Shown: in pieces, positions 1-7,273 of the stretch | Layout: each line of letters starts with the position of its first letter | How positions within the stretch are numbered: position 1 is the stretch's first letter | NCBI RefSeq assembly: GCF_001594015.1 | Contig: NZ_LTBC01000001.1 | Location: forward strand, 124,001 to 188,000 | Length of the DNA stretch: 64,000 bases | Direction of reading: 5' to 3' | Source of the DNA: Moorella mulderi DSM 14980 | GTDB lineage: Bacteria > Bacillota > DSM-521 > Neomoorellales > Neomoorellaceae | Position numbers and translations under genes: made by a program | The notes under the pieces: generated by a model | Database searches by the model: none | What the model saw: the letters and a program-made list of their open reading frames with translations, nothing else | Told to the model about the DNA's origin: nothing

Positions 1-151
1 ACTGGAAGACTATCTCTTCCGCCGCCAGGGCGCGGCGGTAGCCGCCCCGGCCGGCGCTGGCTCCTATATTCTTCATAAAATGCTCCATAGCCTGCCAGAC
101 TGCTGGCGGCTTGGGAAAGGTGGTGGCCGCGTTATCCAGGTAAATGGCCAT
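1..151 (-). CDS. Cysteine desulfurase family protein, N-terminal part (runs off the window)
   Basis: Reading leftward from ATG 151 there are about 50 codons before the window edge. The peptide begins MAIYLDNAATTFPKP and continues with a Gly/Arg-rich stretch (AGRGGY). This is the start of class V PLP-dependent aminotransferases that act as cysteine desulfurases, which take sulfur from cysteine to a persulfide for Fe-S, thio or selenium use. A GGAGG site lies 7 nt before the start. The PLP lysine and catalytic cysteine are outside the window, so the exact subfamily (NifS, SufS or other) is open. Its place next to thiol and sulfur genes fits. Confidence 0.85.
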   Translation of the reverse strand, partial: MAIYLDNAATTFPKPPAVWQAMEHFMKNIGASAGRGGYRRALAAEEIVFQ

Positions 152-250
152 ATAATTACCTCCCCGGCTGTAAGTATAGTGTTTGGGCGATGTTATGTAA
201 CCTCTGCATGAACCCCATGCTCCCCAAGATGTGGAAAACTAGAAAATCTT

Positions 251-421
251 CTACCTCTCGGGTTGCATAAGCACCCCTGCCAGGCAGGGAATCTTTTTAG
301 GTAGCTTGGGAGCAATTTTCTCTAATACAAATTCCAGGGCCTCTTCGGCCTCTTTATCCAGGCATATACGTTGTAGTATTAGCTGGTCTTCCTCATCAAG
401 AGCAATAAGAACTTTACCCAT
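251..421 (-). CDS. Small hypothetical protein, 56 aa
   Basis: An ATG at 421 follows GGGGAG with a 10-nt gap and opens 56 codons ending in TAG. The peptide starts MGKVLIALDEEDQ and is rich in Glu, Leu and Lys through the middle (residues 20-45), which suggests a helical protein. It has two cysteines (C20 and C46) and no signal peptide or membrane segment. I do not recognise the family. The good ribosome site and acidic, balanced composition argue for a real gene. It lies about 100 nt upstream of the desulfurase on the same strand and could be transcribed with it. Confidence 0.6.
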   Translation of the reverse strand: MGKVLIALDEEDQLILQRICLDKEAEEALEFVLEKIAPKLPKKIPCLAGVLMQPER

Positions 422-509
422 GTGATACCAACTCCCCAGCCTTAAAACTAGCTCATTCTAATTTTCCTATAAATACGCTTTAATAACTATATCCCTTCTG
501 GAAAATACC

Positions 510-538
510 TTGACACCACCAGCCGGGTACCATATAAT
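510..538 (+). promoter_or_regulatory. Consensus promoter of the padR gene
   Basis: TTGACA (510-515), a 17-bp spacer and TATAAT (533-538) match the vegetative sigma consensus exactly. The expected transcription start is near 545, just before the palindrome at 556-573, so a bound repressor would block the start of transcription. Confidence 0.85.
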
Positions 539-555
539 ACAAGCAGAAGCATTGC

Positions 556-573
556 CCATCTATGTATAGAGGT
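556..573. promoter_or_regulatory. Putative PadR operator, site 1
   Basis: CCATCTATGTATAGAGGT is an imperfect palindrome with core CTAT-GT-ATAG, about 10 bp downstream of the predicted padR transcription start. The 15-bp string CATTGCCCATCTATG (550-564) recurs exactly at 1016-1030 in front of the next gene. A shared operator placed so as to block padR is the simplest reading. Binding by this PadR is inferred. Confidence 0.65.
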
Positions 574-591
574 TAAAGGTAGGGGGCATAT

Positions 592-954
592 ATGGATTAT
601 ACTGATCGCGAGTACTGGAACGGTATCATCAAGATGTGCCTGTCTAAATTTTTTATCCTGCGGGTTCTCTACACCCAGCCCATGCACGGCTATGAGATAG
701 CCCGCACCGTAGCCGAAGTTACCAGGGGCTGCTGCACGCCTACCGAGGGGACGATTTACCCGGTACTCAGGGAGTTCGAGGAGGGCGGCTACGTCACTTC
801 TTCCCTGGAGATAGCCGGGGGCCGGGAGCGCAAAGTCTATACCCTTACTCCTAAGGGACAGGAAGCCTTCCGGGTCGCTGTCGAGGCCTGGCGGGAGGTT
901 ACCAATTATATTTTACAGGCGGTAAAAGTACAGGAAAATAACGACCAATTGTAA
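592..954 (+). CDS. PadR family transcriptional regulator
   Basis: This 120-aa protein is a PadR-type winged-helix repressor. HGYEI (32-36), EGTIYPVL (52-59) and YTLTPKG (83-89) are the family's marks, and the length suits the short PadR class with a C-terminal helix for dimerisation. A vicinal pair C47-C48 lies just before the recognition region. It could sense a metalloid or thiol-reactive compound, which is an inference from the permease and Cys-rich neighbours. AGGGGG lies 5 nt before the ATG. Two matching palindromes, at 556-573 and 1022-1039, suggest that it represses itself and the DUF318 permease operon. Confidence 0.9.
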   Translation: MDYTDREYWNGIIKMCLSKFFILRVLYTQPMHGYEIARTVAEVTRGCCTPTEGTIYPVLREFEEGGYVTSSLEIAGGRERKVYTLTPKGQEAFRVAVEAWREVTNYILQAVKVQENNDQL

Positions 955-1000
955 TGAATTGATACAACTCAAATGTCACTTAACCGGAGGAGGGATGAAT

Positions 1001-1036
1001 ATGTTTAGATTTATACATTGCCCATCTATGCATTGA
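1001..1036 (+). other. Possible 11-codon leader ORF overlapping the permease operator
   Basis: A strong ribosome site, GGAGGAGGG (986-994), precedes ATG 1001. The frame reads only MFRFIHCPSMH and then TGA. It overlaps the putative promoter and operator of the permease gene. It may be a leader peptide translated on read-through from padR, or the decayed start of a lost gene. Nothing shows that it is made. Confidence 0.25.
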
Positions 1037-1046
1037 TGGATATATT
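1018..1046 (+). promoter_or_regulatory. Promoter of the DUF318 permease operon
   Basis: TTGCCC (1018-1023), a 17-bp spacer and TATATT (1041-1046) form a plausible promoter. The palindrome at 1022-1039 fills the spacer exactly, a classic repression layout. Confidence 0.6.
1022..1039. promoter_or_regulatory. Putative PadR operator, site 2
   Basis: CCATCTATGCATTGATGG is an 18-bp palindrome with one mismatched pair (position 6 against 13). It shares its left half with site 1 at 556-573. It sits between the -35 and -10 boxes of the permease promoter. Confidence 0.65.
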
Positions 1047-1134
1047 ATAAGTTCCAGGTTTAAACTACGCGTAAACCAAAATAGCACTTAACACCTGTTA
1101 ACTGGAGCTAATACAATACTAGGGAGGTACAAAA

Positions 1135-2031
1135 ATGGGCATCAATTCCTTAAGCCAGGCTCTTCATTTTTTCTTTGTCATTACAATCGAACTGGTGGTA
1201 CTCTTCATCGGCGTCAGCTTCCTGGTGATGTTACTGCAGGAGTATATCCCGCCGGCCACCATCCAGCGGCTACTTACTGGACGCCGGGGCCAGGGTAACG
1301 TCCTTGGTGCGGCTCTGGGGGCTATTACTCCCTTTTGCTCCTGTTCCACCATCCCGATTATGGTGGGATTGATAAACGCCGGCGCCCCCTTCGGCGCCGC
1401 CAGCTCCTTCCTCCTGGCTTCCCCCCTTCTCAATCCCGTAATCCTCAGCTTATTCCTGGCCTTTCTGGGCTGGCGGGCCACGGTTGCCTACGCGGCTATA
1501 ACCTTCATCCTCAGCGTCGTCCTGGGGGCTGTATGGGAAAAAATTGGCCTGGCCAGCCAGGTAAGAAGGATCCGCATCAGCGGCGGCCATGTTGACAACC
1601 AGGAAAGCCGGGATTTCCGCTCCCGGTTGCTTCGCGCCCTAATCGGGGCGTGGCATCAGTTTACCGGCGTATTGCCCTATCTCCTTATCGGTGTGGCGAT
1701 AGGCGCTTTTATCTACGGCTTTGTCCCGGCCGAGTGGGTGGCCCGCGTAGCCGGCCCCGGCAACCCCCTGGCCATCCCGGTGGCGGCGGTTATCGGCATC
1801 CCCCTCTATATCCGCGTCGAAACGATGATCCCCATTGGTATGGTTTTGCTCCAGAAAGGTATGAGCCTGAGCACCCTCGTGGCTCTGATCATCGGTGGCG
1901 CCGGGGCCAGTATCCCCGAGGTTACCCTGCTGGCAAGCATCTTTAAGCCCCGCCTAGTGGTGGCCTTCGTTCTCACCATCTTTACCGTCGCCGTCCTGGC
2001 CGGGTATGTTTTTAATATTATCTTTGCATGA
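1135..2031 (+). CDS. DUF318 (YraQ/ArsP-type) membrane permease
   Basis: This 298-aa integral membrane protein has about eight hydrophobic segments and the signature TPFCSCS at residues 65-71. That is the Cys-x-Cys motif of the DUF318/ArsP permeases, some of which export trivalent organoarsenicals or metals. A second half-repeat follows a polar loop near residues 140-165. GGGAGG lies 7 nt before the ATG. The stop overlaps a possible in-frame start of the next gene (ATGA at 2028), so the two are cotranscribed. The PadR operator in its promoter points to inducible efflux. The substrate is not readable from sequence: arsenicals are known for the family, while tellurium, antimony or thiol compounds are possible. 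Confidence 0.85.
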   Translation: MGINSLSQALHFFFVITIELVVLFIGVSFLVMLLQEYIPPATIQRLLTGRRGQGNVLGAALGAITPFCSCSTIPIMVGLINAGAPFGAASSFLLASPLLNPVILSLFLAFLGWRATVAYAAITFILSVVLGAVWEKIGLASQVRRIRISGGHVDNQESRDFRSRLLRALIGAWHQFTGVLPYLLIGVAIGAFIYGFVPAEWVARVAGPGNPLAIPVAAVIGIPLYIRVETMIPIGMVLLQKGMSLSTLVALIIGGAGASIPEVTLLASIFKPRLVVAFVLTIFTVAVLAGYVFNIIFA

Positions 2032-2045
2032 GGAGGCAATATATT

Positions 2046-2792
2046 ATGGCGGAAAAGAAAGGACTGCTGGCCAAGGTCTTTGGCCGGCAGGGAGGTTCTT
2101 GCTGCTCTATCCGTATCGAGGAGATCCCTGAAGGTGAAAACCAAACCTCCAACAACGGTTGCTGCTGCGGCGTTCCGTCACCGGGCAGTCCGGAAAAAAC
2201 TGCAGGGCAAGAAATAGGAACATCGCTCGTTACCCAGGATAACCAGCGTACCCTCGACATCGAGTTTCTCTACCTGGACCTGGATGCCTGCACCAGGTGC
2301 CGGGGTACGGGACGCAACCTGGAAGAGGCCCTTAACGAAGTGGCCGGGGTTTTACAGGCTACCGGGATCAAGGTTAACCTGAAAAAGATCCACGTCCAGA
2401 CGGAAGAACAGGCCCTGGCCCTGGGATTTGTCAGTTCACCCACCATTCGCATCAACGGGCGGGACATCCAGCTGGAAGTGAGGGAAAGCCTTTGCGAATC
2501 CTGCGGCGACCTTTGCGGCGAAGATGTGGACTGCCGCGTCTGGGTATACCAGGGCAAGGAATATACCGAAGCTCCCAAAGGAATGATTATTGAGGCCATC
2601 CTGAAGCATGTTTACGGCGGCGGTATGGAAGCCCCGGCAGAAAGGGAAGTACCGAAGGAGCTGCCTGATAATTTAAAGCGCTTCTTTGCGGCCAAGCGCA
2701 AAAAAGAAGAAAACGCAGCCGGCAGTACGAGTAAACAGGCAGCAGAAGATTGTTGCTGCGGCATTTCCCCATTATCCAGGTGTTGCGATTGA
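2046..2792 (+). CDS. Cys-rich DUF2703 (thioredoxin-like) protein
   Basis: I place the start at ATG 2046, 9 nt after AGGAGG. An ATG at 2028 overlapping the previous stop is less well spaced. The 248-aa protein has a thioredoxin-like core of the DUF2703 type, with C82-x2-C85 (DACTRC) at its first strand and SSPTI as the cis-Pro region. Extra cysteine clusters surround the core: CC at 19-20, CCC at 39-41, C150/C153/C157/C163, CCC at 236-238 and CC at 246-247. The paired and triple cysteines at both ends suggest binding or handing over of soft metals or metalloids. It forms a two-gene unit with the permease. Family assignment is good. Function is inferred. Confidence 0.75.
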   Translation: MAEKKGLLAKVFGRQGGSCCSIRIEEIPEGENQTSNNGCCCGVPSPGSPEKTAGQEIGTSLVTQDNQRTLDIEFLYLDLDACTRCRGTGRNLEEALNEVAGVLQATGIKVNLKKIHVQTEEQALALGFVSSPTIRINGRDIQLEVRESLCESCGDLCGEDVDCRVWVYQGKEYTEAPKGMIIEAILKHVYGGGMEAPAEREVPKELPDNLKRFFAAKRKKEENAAGSTSKQAAEDCCCGISPLSRCCD

Positions 2793-2855
2793 AGCGTATA
2801 TGCCCGCTCTGTCGTTGAAACATTAACAAGTGCTTTAAGCTACAAGATGGGCACA

Positions 2856-2883
2856 GGGCCACGGGAAATATAACCCGTGGCCC
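2856..2883. terminator. Hairpin between convergent genes
   Basis: GGGCCACGGG (2856-2865) pairs perfectly with CCCGTGGCCC (2874-2883) around an 8-nt AT loop. There is no T run on either side. It lies in the 96-nt gap between two convergent genes, so a bidirectional stop is likely but of weak intrinsic form. Confidence 0.5.
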
Positions 2884-2888
2884 GGCCA

Positions 2889-3260
2889 TTAAGATTCCAG
2901 GGATTCTTTTACCGCCTGGACCACCCGGTCCAGTTCTTCGCCCGTCCAGGCAAATTCATGATTCTTCTGGATTCCCAGCCTGGTCACCATAACATAGTCC
3001 GTCACCAGAAAGCCGGCATGCTCCACAGTTGCTTTCGCACAGCCTATAGGGCAGCCGTCTATCGCCACAATTCTCCTGGCCACCTTGGTGGACTCAACAA
3101 TGCTCTGGACATGGCCACCCAGCCCGGCCAGGCAAAACAACTTGCCCGCGCCTTCTTGATCCAGCTTTACCGCCGCCTGGTTGGCAAGCTGGCCTACGTT
3201 CGAACCTCCCGCGCAGGGAAAGAGCATAATTTCTGCCGGTTCGCAGGTGCATTTCGCCAT
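2889..3260 (-). CDS. DGC-domain putative zinc-binding protein
   Basis: This 123-aa protein has the DGC signature as DGCPIGC (68-74), with further cysteines at 4, 6, 16 and 43. That pattern is the DGC family annotated as zinc-binding. No enzyme activity is established for the family. It is the last gene of a three-gene minus-strand set (DUF318 permease, small thioredoxin, DGC protein), 18 nt after the thioredoxin stop. DGC proteins commonly sit beside such permeases and thioredoxins, which suggests a role in metal or metalloid handling. GGGAG lies 11 nt before the ATG. Confidence 0.75.
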   Translation of the reverse strand: MAKCTCEPAEIMLFPCAGGSNVGQLANQAAVKLDQEGAGKLFCLAGLGGHVQSIVESTKVARRIVAIDGCPIGCAKATVEHAGFLVTDYVMVTRLGIQKNHEFAWTGEELDRVVQAVKESLES

Positions 3261-3278
3261 TACCAGCTCATCTCCCTT

Positions 3279-3530
3279 TTACTGGCTCATTTCCTCCTGG
3301 ATCCATTTCTTGATCTCTTCTTTGTCGGGCACCCGGCCGAACACTTTGAGCTTGTTGTTGACCACCAGTCCAGGCGTCATCATAACCCCATAATCGGTTA
3401 TCTTATTGAGGTCCGTCACTTTTTCCACATCAGCGGCCACGCCCATTTCCGCCAAGGCGTTTATCACGTTTTGTTCCAGCGCCTTGCACCGGGCACATCC
3501 CGTACCTAAAACTTTGATTTCCATGACCAT
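3279..3530 (-). CDS. Small thioredoxin-family protein (redox-active disulfide protein)
   Basis: This 83-aa thioredoxin-fold protein has the active site C12-A-R-C15 near the N terminus and MTPGLVVN (51-58) as the cis-proline region. Length and motifs match the small archaeal/anaerobe type of the MTH895 kind. The start is ambiguous between two methionines two codons apart, and the second (3524) is better spaced from GGAG. It lies between a DUF318 permease and a DGC protein and may reduce a metalloid substrate or the permease CSC motif. That pairing is common, but the role is inferred. Confidence 0.85.
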   Translation of the reverse strand: MVMEIKVLGTGCARCKALEQNVINALAEMGVAADVEKVTDLNKITDYGVMMTPGLVVNNKLKVFGRVPDKEEIKKWIQEEMSQ

Positions 3531-3561
3531 CCATCTCCTTTTTCAATTTTTTACTTTAATT

Positions 3562-4731
3562 TTAGCCCACCAGGGCTCCAAATACCATCCCCGTTAAGGT
3601 AGCCATAATGACTACCAGGGAAACGTAGGCAAAGGTTTTCTTGAACCCCAGTATGCTGTTGATAACGAGCATATTGGGCAAACTCAAGGCCGGGCCCGCC
3701 AGCAGGAGGGCCAGGGCCGGCCCCTGGCCCATCCCGGACCCTATAAGTCCCTGGATTATCGGTACTTCCGTCAAGGTGGCAAAGTACATAAAAGCGCCGA
3801 CAATAGAAGCGGTAAAGTTGGCTAAAAGGCTGTTGCCCCCCACCACCATGGCGATATATTTTGCCGGTATAATACCGGTATCGACGTTGGGCCTGCCCAT
3901 CAGGAAGCCGGCCACCAGCACGCCCCCGAAAAGGAGGGGCAGGATTTTAATGCTGAAATCCCACGTAGAATCCACCCAGGCTGACAGTTCTTCCCGCTTA
4001 AACCAGGCCTTTAAAATCACCGCCAGGGCTAAGAGAAGAGCGATAACTAAATACCATTTGACACTGTATACCGCATACCAGAAGCCCGCTTGTTCTGCCG
4101 GCTTGCCCCAGGCGGCAAAGACAAGGATTAAGACCAGCACCAGGAAATATAAAGCAGTCTGCCCAAGCGTCCGCCGGGTTTCTCCTGTTTCCGGCATAAG
4201 CAGCCCTTTCGCCCGCTCCTGCTCTTCGCCCCTGAAGAGCAGGGCCATGATCAGGCCGATTACTACAGAAAACAGCACCGCACCCAGAGCCCTGGCCAGC
4301 CCTATTTGCCAGCCCAGGACCCGGGCCGAAAGGATAATGGCCAGGACGTTAATGGCCGGCCCGGAATACAGGAAAGCTATAGCCGGTCCCAGGCCGGCGC
4401 CGCGCTTATATATCCCCATGAACAGGGGTAAGACGGTGCAGGAACAGACGGCGAGGATTGCTCCCGACACAGCTCCCACTCCATAGGCTGTAACCTTGGG
4501 GCTTTCCGGTCCCAGGTACTTCATGACAGCCTGGGAAGAGAGGAAATTGCTCATGGCCCCGGCGATGAAAAGGGCGGGTACCAGGCAGAACAGCACGTGT
4601 TCCCTGGCGTATTCCTGCAGCATGTAGAAGGCTTCCAGGATGGCGCCCTGCATCCGGGGATGCTGGAAGGGCAGGAAATAGGCAGCCAAAAATACGGCGA
4701 CAATCAACAGCAATTTGCCCTGCTTGCTCAC
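3562..4731 (-). CDS. DUF318 (ArsP/YraQ-type) membrane permease, long form
   Basis: This 389-aa permease has about ten hydrophobic segments. The Cys-x-Cys signature is at residues 96-98 (VCSCTVLP), and a second repeat follows near residue 255. It is a distant relative of the 298-aa permease at 1135 but longer, with a different loop around residues 170-190. It opens an operon with the small thioredoxin and DGC protein and has its own consensus promoter at 4883-4911. Two permeases of one family within 4 kb, each with a Cys-rich partner, suggest two related substrates or two steps of one resistance pathway. Confidence 0.85.
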   Translation of the reverse strand: MSKQGKLLLIVAVFLAAYFLPFQHPRMQGAILEAFYMLQEYAREHVLFCLVPALFIAGAMSNFLSSQAVMKYLGPESPKVTAYGVGAVSGAILAVCSCTVLPLFMGIYKRGAGLGPAIAFLYSGPAINVLAIILSARVLGWQIGLARALGAVLFSVVIGLIMALLFRGEEQERAKGLLMPETGETRRTLGQTALYFLVLVLILVFAAWGKPAEQAGFWYAVYSVKWYLVIALLLALAVILKAWFKREELSAWVDSTWDFSIKILPLLFGGVLVAGFLMGRPNVDTGIIPAKYIAMVVGGNSLLANFTASIVGAFMYFATLTEVPIIQGLIGSGMGQGPALALLLAGPALSLPNMLVINSILGFKKTFAYVSLVVIMATLTGMVFGALVG

Positions 4732-4882
4732 AGAAAAGCATCTCCTTTTTGCGGTTTTTTACAGTTTGGCAAAAGCCAGTCTCACCTTAACCCGGCCAGA
4801 GCCCATGCCTAAAGTGGATTAACCATATTACATCCGGGCAGGCGGAATGTTTTATTATTACATTAGAATTTTGCTATATATG

Positions 4883-4911
4883 AGTTTAGATGCAACCGCT
4901 AGTTTTGTCAA
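4883..4911 (-). promoter_or_regulatory. Promoter of the DUF318-thioredoxin-DGC operon
   Basis: On the minus strand TTGACA (4911-4906), 17 bp and TAAACT (4888-4883) make a strong promoter about 150 nt before the permease start. The rest of the 4732-5020 gap is AT-rich. I see no clear operator, and no convincing promoter for the plus-strand tusA gene. Confidence 0.75.
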
Positions 4912-5020
4912 GGGTAATAACCTTTAACCTGAAACTTTATTTATGATTGCGCTGGGAACAAACCGCCGGCAGGAATCTCACTCTTAAGGTACGAAAATAG
5001 GATAACTGAGGTGAGGGCTT

Positions 5021-5248
5021 ATGGCAGAATATTTTATTGACGCCCTGGGCGAAATGTGCCCGGTACCCAATATCAAGATACGGGAAAAACTCAAGGAGCT
5101 GGAAGTAGGCGACGCCATCATCCTGAAAACCGACCACAGCTGTGCCACCATATCTATCAGGAACGAAATGCGTCGTAAAGGTTATAAGACGGCAGTTCAG
5201 GAGATCGATAACGGCATCTGGCAGGTAACTGTGCGGCGGGTGAAATAA
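5021..5248 (+). CDS. TusA/SirA family sulfur carrier (copy 1)
   Basis: This 75-aa protein carries the TusA signature DALGEMCPVP (8-17) with the persulfide-carrying cysteine at 13. TusA proteins pass sulfur, and in some relatives selenium, between enzymes. It is a close paralogue of the tusA at 7009. Its stop (5246-5248) directly abuts the stop of the convergent lysR gene (5249-5251), with no intergenic base and no room for a terminator. GAGGTGAGGG precedes the start. It is probably monocistronic. The likely partner is the split thiosulfate-type transporter beyond lysR. Confidence 0.9.
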   Translation: MAEYFIDALGEMCPVPNIKIREKLKELEVGDAIILKTDHSCATISIRNEMRRKGYKTAVQEIDNGIWQVTVRRVK

Positions 5249-6151
5249 TTAACAGAAACCCCGGTTCGGGGAACGCAGGAAGTTGATAAAGGCTTTACCC
5301 AGCCTGGTCTGGATCCTTTCGCGGTTATAGGCCAGGTATATTTTTTGCTCAAGGGAAAGACCTTCAAGTTCCAGGGCCAGCAGTGTGCGCGTATGGAGTT
5401 CCTTGCGCAGGGCCAGCCGGGACATGATGGAGATGCCGACGCCGGCCTCTACGGCGGCTTTGATAGAATCAACGCTCGCCAGCTCCACCACGATATTGAG
5501 GTGGGACAAATCCAGACCAATAGAGTTCAGGGCCTCTTCGATGACCTGGCGGGTACCCGAACCAGCCTCGCGGATGATAAAAGGCTGTTTTTTTAATTCT
5601 TCAATACTGATACTGGTTCGATCAGTCCAGGGTTTTCTATTAGGGGCGATGATCACTAGCTGGTCTACGGCCAGCTCACAGGCAACAAAAGGCCCCTTTA
5701 AATCCTTGCCCTCAATAAGGGCGATGTCGATCCGCCCTTCTTTCAAGTCATTGATAATCTGCTGGCGGTTGGCCACCTTTAGCTTTAATACAGCTTCGGG
5801 AAATTTTTCCTTAAAGATGCAGATGCTGCAGGGAACAGCATAACCGCCAATCGTCGAGGTAGCCCCCACGGTCAATTGGCCTCCGACGGAGGCACGTAAA
5901 CCCTCCATGGCGCTTTCCAGCTCGTCGTAAAGGGATACTATTTTGCGGGCGTAGTCTTTTAAAACTTCACCGGCATCGGTGAGGGTAACCCCCCGGTTGG
6001 TGCGTTCCAGGAGCTGGATGGCAAAAACATGCTCCAGGTGTTTGATCTGTTGAGTAACCGCCGGCTGGGTCAGGAAGAGACGCTGGGCCGTTTCCGAAAG
6101 GTTCCCTGTTTCGGCAACAGTAGCGAAAACGCGCAAGTTGTTCAGGTTCAT
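5249..6151 (-). CDS. LysR family transcriptional regulator of the sulfur-transport operon
   Basis: This 300-aa LysR regulator has an N-terminal helix-turn-helix (residues 1-60, with FLTQPAVTQQIKHLE) and a two-lobed effector domain from about residue 90. The family binds T-N11-A palindromes. A perfect one (CTATAAGT-TAT-ACTTATAG) lies at 6190-6208 between this gene and the divergent yeeE-type operon. The nearest well-known types are CysB/CysL-like sulfur regulators, judged from context rather than sequence identity. It probably activates the 6306-7816 operon in response to a sulfur compound and represses itself. Confidence 0.88.
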   Translation of the reverse strand: MNLNNLRVFATVAETGNLSETAQRLFLTQPAVTQQIKHLEHVFAIQLLERTNRGVTLTDAGEVLKDYARKIVSLYDELESAMEGLRASVGGQLTVGATSTIGGYAVPCSICIFKEKFPEAVLKLKVANRQQIINDLKEGRIDIALIEGKDLKGPFVACELAVDQLVIIAPNRKPWTDRTSISIEELKKQPFIIREAGSGTRQVIEEALNSIGLDLSHLNIVVELASVDSIKAAVEAGVGISIMSRLALRKELHTRTLLALELEGLSLEQKIYLAYNRERIQTRLGKAFINFLRSPNRGFC

Positions 6152-6189
6152 TTTATCCTCCCCTGCTGGCAGGTTCTTTAATCCCTTTG

Positions 6190-6208
6190 CTATAAGTTAT
6201 ACTTATAG
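6190..6208. promoter_or_regulatory. LysR box
   Basis: CTATAAGT (6190-6197) and ACTTATAG (6201-6208) are perfect inverted repeats around TAT. The centre lies about 64 bp before the predicted transcription start of the plus-strand operon, the usual recognition site for a LysR activator. A further half site, ATAAGT, lies at 6213-6218 nearer the -35 box, as expected for the activation site. Confidence 0.8.
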
Positions 6209-6227
6209 TAGCATAAGTGAAGCTAAG

Positions 6228-6256
6228 TTTACAAGGGGCGGTTGTTATTTTAAACT
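6228..6256 (+). promoter_or_regulatory. Promoter of the split TsuA-type operon
   Basis: TTTACA (6228-6233), a 17-bp spacer and TAAACT (6251-6256) lie just downstream of the LysR sites. A perfect 14-bp palindrome, GTGAAGGCCTTCAC (6264-6277), sits at the predicted start of the transcript and may be a second control site. Confidence 0.7.
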
Positions 6257-6305
6257 GGTGATAGTGAAGGCCTTCACGATAATAAAACTTAATGGAGGTG
6301 GGAAC

Positions 6306-6977
6306 ATGGCACAAAGTGAGGCTTCTTTGCGCTCCCGGGTTAGCTCACGCTCTAAAGCAAAGAAAAAGAACCAGATAGGTTATGCCCTCCTGGTCCTGGC
6401 CCTGGTAATTGCCTTTGGCGTCTTCCTGGGGAGCTTAAAAATCGCCCTCGCTGCCAAGTGGGTCTTCGGCCTTGCTTTTGGCTTCGTTTTGCAGCGCTCC
6501 CGTTTCTGCTTTACCGCATCTATGCGTGACCCTGTACTAACAGGCAGCACCTCTTTAACCCGGGCCGTGATTATAGCCATAGCAGTAGCCACTGTTGGCT
6601 TTGCCGCCATCCAGTTCTCCGCTTATATGGCCGGCAAACCTATTCCGGGTTTTATTAGCCCCGTAGGTATCCATACCGTTATTGGCGCTATTTTATTCGG
6701 CATCGGTATGGTTATCGCCGGCGGCTGTGCCTCCGGTACCTTGATGCGCGTAGGCGAGGGTTTCATCATGCTCATGGTCACCCTGGTCTTCTTCGTCACC
6801 GGTTCGGCCCTGGGCGCCTATCACTTCGGCTGGTGGCAGGGTTTCTCCATGAAATCCTCGCCGTCAATATTTTTGCCCAACGTCCTGGGCTGGCCGCTGG
6901 CCCTTCTGGTCCAATTCGGCCTCCTGGGCGCCCTATACTGGATGGCCACCTGGTGGGAATACCGGAAAGTGGAATAA
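6306..6977 (+). CDS. YeeE/YedE (TsuA-type) thiosulfate transporter, N-terminal half
   Basis: The start is ATG 6306 behind TGGAGG; the frame stays open upstream to 6138 but has no ribosome site there. The 223-aa protein has about five membrane helices. The family's cysteine motifs are QRSRFCFT (C68) and AGGCASGT (C141). In one-piece TsuA proteins, which take up thiosulfate through a path lined by cysteines, this half is followed directly by the part encoded here at 7274. So the transporter is split into two polypeptides, with a tusA gene between them. The charged N terminus (residues 1-22, rich in Ser, Arg and Lys) is longer than usual. Confidence 0.88.
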   Translation: MAQSEASLRSRVSSRSKAKKKNQIGYALLVLALVIAFGVFLGSLKIALAAKWVFGLAFGFVLQRSRFCFTASMRDPVLTGSTSLTRAVIIAIAVATVGFAAIQFSAYMAGKPIPGFISPVGIHTVIGAILFGIGMVIAGGCASGTLMRVGEGFIMLMVTLVFFVTGSALGAYHFGWWQGFSMKSSPSIFLPNVLGWPLALLVQFGLLGALYWMATWWEYRKVE

Positions 6978-7008
6978 TTATTTCTAAATAAATGGAGGTT
7001 GATTAAGC

Positions 7009-7236
7009 ATGGCCGAATATACCCTTGATGCCCTGGGCGAAGCCTGCCCGGTACCATTAATCCGCACGGAGAAAAAGATGCAGGAGCTGAAAGCAGGCGA
7101 TATCTTGATTGTCCAGGTTGACCATAGCTGCGCCATGAAAAACGTCCCGGAATGGGCGCGGAAGCAGGGTTACAACGTAGAGCTGGAAGAGGTTGAAGAA
7201 GGTCGCTGGGACATTATTATCGAGAAAACCAAGTAA
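7009..7236 (+). CDS. TusA family sulfur carrier (copy 2, TsuB-like)
   Basis: This 75-aa protein has DALGEACPVP (8-17) with the sulfur-carrying C13. It lies between the two halves of the TsuA-type transporter, 31 nt after the first and 37 nt before the second, with TGGAGG 9 nt before the ATG. In known systems a TusA-like partner (TsuB) works with TsuA in thiosulfate use, so this copy is the probable cytoplasmic acceptor. It is paralogous to the protein at 5021 and differs mainly after residue 17. Confidence 0.9.
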   Translation: MAEYTLDALGEACPVPLIRTEKKMQELKAGDILIVQVDHSCAMKNVPEWARKQGYNVELEEVEEGRWDIIIEKTK

Positions 7237-7273
7237 TCATCCAAAATATTACGGGCAGGAAGGGAGGATAACG

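Noticed and set aside
6138-6305. N-terminal extension of the YeeE N-half gene
   Set aside because: It would cross the LysR box and promoter; ATG 6306 has a strong ribosome site.
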